Part shown: one piece after another, positions 58,213 through 64,000 of the stretch
Layout: the number at the start of each line of letters is the position of its first letter
Numbering within the stretch: position 1 is the first letter of the stretch
NCBI RefSeq assembly: GCF_000982955.1
Contig: NZ_KQ058825.1
Location: forward strand, 37,790 to 101,789
Source: Micromonospora sp. HK10
Lineage (GTDB): Bacteria > Actinomycetota > Actinomycetes > Mycobacteriales > Micromonosporaceae
DNA length: 64,000 nucleotides
Direction: 5' to 3'
The notes under the pieces: generated by a model
The model's database searches: none
What the model was told of the DNA's origin: nothing
What the model saw: the letters and a program-made list of their open reading frames with translations, nothing else
Position numbers and translations under genes: made by a program

Positions 58213-59613
58213 TCACGCGGCCTCCGCATCGGGCACGCCCAGTTCGGTCAGGAAGGACTTCGCCCAGTGCCCCACGTCGTGGCTGCGGAGGTGGCGCTGC
58301 ATGATCCGCATCCGGCGGCGGGCTTCGGGCTTCTCGACGTGCACGGCGCGCAGCAGCGCGTCCTTCACCGCGTCGGGGTCGTGCGGGTTACACAGGAACG
58401 CCTGGCGCAGCTCGGTGGCGGCGCCGGCGAACTCACTGAGCACGAGCGCGCCGCCCTGGTCGGCGCGCGATGCGACGTACTCCTTGGCCACCAGATTCAT
58501 TCCGTCTCGCAGCGGGGTCACCATCATCACGTCTGCCGCGACGTACATCGCGGCGAGTTCGGAGCGACTGTACGACTGATGCAGATAATGCACGGCCGGC
58601 ACGCCGACCCGTCCGAATTCGCCATTAATCCGACCAACCTCGCGTTCCACCTTGACGCGAAGTGCCTGGTAGTGCTCCACGCGCTCGCGGCTGGGCGTGG
58701 CGACCTGCACCATAACCGCGTCCGGAACTGTCAACTTTCCGTCAGCGAGGAGTTCCCGGAAGGCCTTCAGCCGGAGTTCGATGCCCTTGGTGTAGTCGAG
58801 CCGGTCGACGCCCAGGACGATCGTCTTCGGGTTGCCCAGCTCCTCGCGGATCTGCTTGGCCCGGGCCTGGATCGCCGGGTCCTCGGCCAGCCGCTCCATC
58901 TCCCTGGTGTCGATCGAGATGGGGAAGGCGCCCGCCTTCACCTGCCGGCCGTCGACCTGGATCATCTGGCCCTCGTAGCGCAGGCCGAGCAGGTGCCGGG
59001 CCAGCCGGACGAAGTTCTGCGCCGCCAGCCGCTGCTGGAAGCCGACCAGGTCGGCGCCGAGCAGGCCGCGCAGGATCTCGGTGCGGAACGGCATCTGCAT
59101 GAACAGCTCGATCGGCGGGAACGGGATGTGCAGGAAGAACCCGATCCGCAGGTCCGGCCGCAGCTCGCGGAGCATCGCCGGCACCAGCTGGAGCTGGTAG
59201 TCCTGCACCCAGACCGTCGCCCCCTCGGCCGCCACGTCCGCCGCGGCCTCCGCGAACCGCGCGTTGACCAGCCGGTACGCCTCGCGCCAGCGGCGCTTGT
59301 AGGCAGGGGTCTCCACCGCGTCGTGGTAGAGCGGCCAGATCGTCGCGTTCGACTGGCCCTCGTAGTAGCGCTCGAGTTCCTCGGCGCTCAACGGCACCGG
59401 GTGCAGCCGGATGCCCTCCAGGTCGAACGGCTCCGGGGCGGCCCCGGTGCCGCCGGCCCAGCCGACCCAGGTGCCCTGATGCTCGGCCAGGACGGGATGC
59501 AGCGCGGTCACCAGCCCGCCCGGACTGCGCCGCCATTGCCGCCCTTCGGGTGTGCTCACCTCGTCGACCGGCAGGCGGTTCGCCACTACGACAAAGGAGC
59601 TACGGACGGTCAC
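58213..59613 (-). CDS. otsA: Alpha,alpha-trehalose-phosphate synthase (UDP-forming), GT20
   Basis: A 466-residue glycosyltransferase that joins UDP-glucose (or GDP-glucose) to glucose-6-phosphate, giving trehalose-6-phosphate. Family motifs: [88 protein letters not shown] and [20 protein letters not shown]. Start GTG 59613 has GGAGGTGG upstream. Downstream by 55 nt is the OtsB-GH15 fusion gene, presumably in the same transcript. Confidence 0.96.
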   Translation of the reverse strand: MTVRSSFVVVANRLPVDEVSTPEGRQWRRSPGGLVTALHPVLAEHQGTWVGWAGGTGAAPEPFDLEGIRLHPVPLSAEELERYYEGQSNATIWPLYHDAVETPAYKRRWREAYRLVNARFAEAAADVAAEGATVWVQDYQLQLVPAMLRELRPDLRIGFFLHIPFPPIELFMQMPFRTEILRGLLGADLVGFQQRLAAQNFVRLARHLLGLRYEGQMIQVDGRQVKAGAFPISIDTREMERLAEDPAIQARAKQIREELGNPKTIVLGVDRLDYTKGIELRLKAFRELLADGKLTVPDAVMVQVATPSRERVEHYQALRVKVEREVGRINGEFGRVGVPAVHYLHQSYSRSELAAMYVAADVMMVTPLRDGMNLVAKEYVASRADQGGALVLSEFAGAATELRQAFLCNPHDPDAVKDALLRAVHVEKPEARRRMRIMQRHLRSHDVGHWAKSFLTELGVPDAEAA

Positions 59614-59826
59614 GATCGGCCACCTCCGGGTGCTGACGGGTCCACCGCGATGAGCGTACTGAGCGTAGCTGCGGCGTCTGTTCCCCCGTGCCGGAGTCAC
59701 CTACCCGTTCCAGATCCACCGAACCCCCCTCGTGATCTTGTCGACACCGGGCACGGCCCGGCCCGCCGGCCGGCCCCGCGGGCGGGGCGATGTGGGCGCA
59801 GCCGGGCGTACCTGTCAGGATTGACG

Positions 59827-59922
59827 ATGGCGTGCGCGCGGCCGGCTCCCGGCCGGCGGCGGGCGGACCTCGCCGCCCGCGCCCGCGCCCCGCAAGCTCG
59901 CGATCGCAACCGACGGAGGTAG
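59827..59922 (+). CDS. Upstream ORF of the ABC-F factor gene (31 codons)
   Basis: An Arg/Ala-rich 31-residue frame starting MACARPAPGRRRADL. CAGGAT ends 5 nt before its ATG, suggesting it is the first ORF of a leaderless mRNA. Its stop (59920-59922) overlaps the GGAGGTAG ribosome site of the ettA gene at 59931, so translation of this peptide could mask or expose that site. It may be a translational attenuator, or simply an Arg-rich chance frame. Confidence 0.35.
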   Translation: MACARPAPGRRRADLAARARAPQARDRNRRR

Positions 59923-59930
59923 CCCGCACC

Positions 59931-61607
<1,677 letters not shown>

Positions 61608-61620
61608 CCGGTGCTGACCG

Positions 61621-62064
61621 TTGGCTGACCGGTTTGTCTACCACTGCGCGCTGCGCTGGTCCGACCTGGACGCGTACGGGCACGTCAACAACGCCCGCTT
61701 CCTGACCCTCTACGAGGAGGCCCGGGTGGCGATGATGTTCGCCGGCGGCCGGGCCTGGGGAGTGGGCTCGTTCGCGGACGGGGTCGTGATCCGTCGGCAC
61801 GAGGTCGACTACCTGCGCCCGGTCGATTACGCGCTGGGCCGGGCCACCGCGGAGGCCGCCCCGGCGGTCCGGATCGAGCTCTGGGTGGAGCAGCTGCGGG
61901 CCGCGTCGTTCACCGTCGCCTACGAGCTGTACGACGGCGAGGTGCTGGCCAGCACCGCCCGGTCGGTGCTGGTCCCGTTCGACCTGGCCGCGCAGCGACC
62001 GCGCCGGATCTCTCCGGAGGAGCGGGCCTTCCTGCTCCGGTACGCCCCCGGGCTGGCGCCGTGA
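61621..62064 (+). CDS. Acyl-CoA thioesterase (4HBT hotdog family)
   Basis: A 147-residue hotdog-fold thioesterase. The family signature is LRWSDLDAYGHVNNARFLTL, with Asp at 15 and the DxxGHxNN pattern, followed by YEEARVAMMF and a beta-strand DYLRPVDYALGRAT. Probably hydrolyses an acyl-CoA. The start is TTG at 61621, since no ATG or GTG in frame lies near the conserved start and the next ATG would remove the active-site helix. It overlaps the next gene by four bases (GTGA). Confidence 0.88.
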   Translation: MADRFVYHCALRWSDLDAYGHVNNARFLTLYEEARVAMMFAGGRAWGVGSFADGVVIRRHEVDYLRPVDYALGRATAEAAPAVRIELWVEQLRAASFTVAYELYDGEVLASTARSVLVPFDLAAQRPRRISPEERAFLLRYAPGLAP

Positions 62065-62738
62065 CCGGGGGCGCCGGGCCGGCGGTCGGGCACGGGCTGT
62101 CCGGGGTGACCGACGCAGGCGCCTTCCTGGCCCGGCTGGTCCGGCTGGACCGGGGCGCCCTGGTCCGGCTCCGGCCGGTGCCGGACGCGGGACGGACCGC
62201 CCTCTGGGCCCGGCTCCCGTGGGAGGTGCTGGTGGTCCGTACCGTCGCGGGCTCGGCCCCCGGCGACGTCACGGTGGCCGCCGCCGAGTTGCTCGGCGAG
62301 CTGGAGGCGGGTGGATCCGCGCTGCCCCGGCGCCGGGACGACGGGTGGCGCTGGGCGCTGCCGCCGGCGGCGACCCGGGCGGTGGAGACGTTGCCCGCCG
62401 ACGAGGTACGCCGGATCGCCGCCGCGGCGGCCGGGACGCTGCGCGAGGCGGTCGCACACGGGGTGGGTGGCCGCGCGGTGGGGCAGCGGATGCTGCGGGA
62501 CGCCCTGCTGGACCACGTGGCGGTGGTGGTCACCCCGGACGACGCGCCGGACACGCCGGTGGAGGTGTCGCAGCGGTTGGTCCAAGGGTTGGTCCGGATG
62601 GGCTTTCTCGGCCCCGGCGACGTCCAGGTGCGGGTGGCCGGCCGATGGGTCGGACTCGTTGGACCGTACGGAGCGACCTGGTCGCGGAAGGTCGCGGAAC
62701 TCGCGCTGAGGCCGACCGTGGGTCAGCCGAAAGGATGA
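62061..62738 (+). CDS. Conserved hypothetical protein (225 aa)
   Basis: A 225-residue soluble protein of unknown function, coupled to the thioesterase gene. It is mixed alpha/beta with an Arg/Ala-rich pattern. Conserved-looking segments are ALWARLPWEVLVVRTVAGSA, GQRMLRDALLDHVAVVVTPD and LVQGLVRMGFLGPGDVQVRV, then WVGLVGPYGATW. I recall such proteins as common in Micromonosporaceae without a named domain. No signal peptide or metal motif is present. Confidence 0.55.
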   Translation: MTGGAGPAVGHGLSGVTDAGAFLARLVRLDRGALVRLRPVPDAGRTALWARLPWEVLVVRTVAGSAPGDVTVAAAELLGELEAGGSALPRRRDDGWRWALPPAATRAVETLPADEVRRIAAAAAGTLREAVAHGVGGRAVGQRMLRDALLDHVAVVVTPDDAPDTPVEVSQRLVQGLVRMGFLGPGDVQVRVAGRWVGLVGPYGATWSRKVAELALRPTVGQPKG

Positions 62739-62869
62739 CCCCTATTCGTTCTTCCGGTTTGGGGCGGCCGTTGGGGGGATGCCTCAACCCGGCTGTCCGG
62801 GTACCGTCCATCCTCGGATCCAACGCACCGTAGGCGGCTGGATCCGCTGGGGAGTGAGGTGCGCGAGCG

Positions 62870-63454
62870 ATGCCGTGGTGGTCATGGCGCCCAGGTCCCG
62901 CCGCCGGCGGCGGCGATCCGGAAACTCGAACCGGGATCACAGTGGAGGAGAACGTCCGGGTCGGACCACCGACCCCCCGCCAGCCGGCGGACGACGTGGC
63001 CGCCGAGCGGTCGGTGATCACCGACATGCCGGCCACCGTCGCACCGGTCACGCTCAGCCGGGTCTGCGAGGCGCTCGACCTGCTCGACGTGCGCTACCTG
63101 GCCGACGGCGACGGCAACCTGCTGGCCATGTGGGAGCGGCACGCCGTGCTGGTCACCCTGGAGGGGCCGGAGGACGAGATCCTGGTCATGCGGGCCCGGC
63201 CGCACGCGACGGTGCCGCCGGACTGGGCCGACCGGGCCTACCGGGTGGTCAACGAGTGGAACCACACCCGGCGGTTCTGCAAGGCGTACATCGGCGACCC
63301 GACCGAGCGCGGCCAGTTGCCGATCTACGCGGAGCTCCAGGTCCCGCTCGGCGCGGGCACCCACGACGCGCTGCTGGTCGAGATGCTCGACTGCGGCGCC
63401 GCGGTGGCGACCACGTTCGTCGACTGGCTGCACGACGAGGGCGCGCTGCTCTGA
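62870..63454 (+). CDS. YbjN-domain protein
   Basis: A 194-residue protein. The YbjN-like domain begins near residue 58 (VTLSRVCEALDLLDVRYLAD, then GDGNLLAMWERHAVLVTLEG). It continues with RAYRVVNEWNHTRRFCKAYI, the conserved 'vN.wN...r..k.y' segment, and ends LVEMLDCGAAVATTFVDWLH. These domains are thought to have a type III secretion-chaperone-like fold and a stress role. The N-terminal 57 residues are Pro/Gly-rich and unlike the family; a later start (ATG 63027) is possible. It is the last plus-strand gene. Confidence 0.78.
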   Translation: MPWWSWRPGPAAGGGDPETRTGITVEENVRVGPPTPRQPADDVAAERSVITDMPATVAPVTLSRVCEALDLLDVRYLADGDGNLLAMWERHAVLVTLEGPEDEILVMRARPHATVPPDWADRAYRVVNEWNHTRRFCKAYIGDPTERGQLPIYAELQVPLGAGTHDALLVEMLDCGAAVATTFVDWLHDEGALL

Positions 63455-63481
63455 CCGGCGGGACGTCGGGGCCGGGCGCGG

Positions 63482-63892
63482 TCAGGCCCCGGCCGCCGGA
63501 TCCTCCATCACGTTGACCATGAAGTACGCGGCCCGCTCCAGGTAGTCCCAGAACGCGGCGGCGATCTCCGGCGGCAGGTCCAGCCGGTCCACCGCCCGCC
63601 GCATGTGGCGCAGCCAGGCGTCCCGCTCGGCCGCCCCGATCCGGAACGGCGCGTGCCGCATCCGCAGCCGGGGATGACCGCGTTGCTCGGAGTAGGTGTG
63701 CGGGCCGCCCCAGTACTGCATGAGGAAGAGGGTCAACCGGTCGGCCGCCGGGCCGAGGTCCTCCTCCGGATACATCGGCCGCAGCAACGGGTCGGTGGCG
63801 ACACCGGCGTAGAACTCGTCCACCAGCTTGCGGAAGGTGGGTTCACCGCCGACCGCTTCGAAGAGGGTCATCGACTCGCCTGGGGAAGTCAC
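63482..63892 (-). CDS. Truncated hemoglobin (group II, GlbO-type)
   Basis: A 136-residue 2-on-2 globin. Helix B carries [18 protein letters not shown]. Helix E follows in [20 protein letters not shown], the proximal His is in [10 protein letters not shown], and the last helices are [20 protein letters not shown]. Group II globins bind O2 or NO and support oxidative or nitrosative metabolism. Start GTG 63892 is 6 nt after CAGGAT on the minus strand; ATG 63871 is an alternative. The gene lies at the end of the window with nothing visible beyond. Confidence 0.92.
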   Translation of the reverse strand: MTSPGESMTLFEAVGGEPTFRKLVDEFYAGVATDPLLRPMYPEEDLGPAADRLTLFLMQYWGGPHTYSEQRGHPRLRMRHAPFRIGAAERDAWLRHMRRAVDRLDLPPEIAAAFWDYLERAAYFMVNVMEDPAAGA

Positions 63893-64000
63893 CCATCCAT
63901 CCTGCCAGGTGCGGTCGCGGGCCGGCCGCCGCCCACCGCCACCCCCGCGCACGCACGCCGGTGCCGCCGGGGCCGCGTCGGGCCGGGCCGCGCCGGTCGG

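Noticed and set aside
54774..58304. Very long plus-strand open frame (about 1,176 codons) over the OtsB-GH15 gene
   Set aside because: It is antisense to a well-supported enzyme gene and encodes low-complexity Arg/Gly-rich text. High GC in third positions keeps such shadow frames open.

Overview
The window is high-GC actinobacterial chromosome, most likely from the Micromonosporaceae (Micromonospora or a close relative). The evidence is pervasive G/C third positions, GTG and occasional TTG starts, and a set of small conserved actinobacterial proteins. Many genes also have a TAnnnT-type -10 box only 6-8 nt before the start codon, which points to leaderless mRNAs. The genus is an inference from protein recall and was not checked by search.

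Layout. 0-3.9 kb: small conserved proteins and a class I DAHP synthase with a newly recognised attenuator-type leader peptide. 3.8-13.2 kb: a catalase-fold-like protein, two M16 peptidase subunits, aspartate-semialdehyde dehydrogenase, a CBS protein, an SCP2-like protein with a glycogen-debranching-type enzyme, a VOC protein and an acyltransferase. 13.3-19.4 kb, minus strand: a LuxR-type response regulator with a NarL-type kinase and a kinase-like partner lacking the H-box, then a SigE-type sigma factor with a membrane-anchored putative anti-sigma protein. 19.5-23.4 kb: a histidine phosphatase, a secreted or lipoprotein pair, a HAD hydrolase and a DUF6461 protein.

23.45-34.83 kb: an integrated mobile element of 11,340 bp in the 3' end of tRNA-Arg(TCT), flanked by 44-bp perfect direct repeats. 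It carries an excisionase-like HTH protein, a lone phage capsid-like protein, a primase-helicase followed by a CTAG-rich repeat cluster (candidate origin), a possible small-terminase-like zinc protein, a serine recombinase and a tyrosine integrase. Its right end holds an Abi-like (TIGR02391) gene. No conjugation (FtsK/Tra) gene, portal, large terminase or tail gene is present. The gene set looks like an actinobacterial phage satellite carrying its own capsid gene, not a conjugative element or a degraded prophage. This is the most exciting part of the window.

34.8-55.5 kb: a chromosomal region with scattered cobalamin genes (cobD, cobQ, a divergent cobB-like gene, cobC-like, cobT, cobA/cysG fusion). 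Among them lie a ribosome hibernation factor, an SSB, an M20 peptidase, an ATP-dependent DNA ligase, SURF1 and a class A PBP. 55.5-64 kb: a trehalose module (otsA plus an OtsB-GH15 fusion), the ABC-F factor EttA with an upstream ORF, a thioesterase, a YbjN protein and a truncated hemoglobin.

The cobalamin genes together cover corrin-ring entry (SAM-dependent methylation and siroheme-type dehydrogenation), amidation, aminopropanol attachment and lower-ligand activation. The trehalose genes can make trehalose-6-phosphate and probably convert it through trehalose to glucose.
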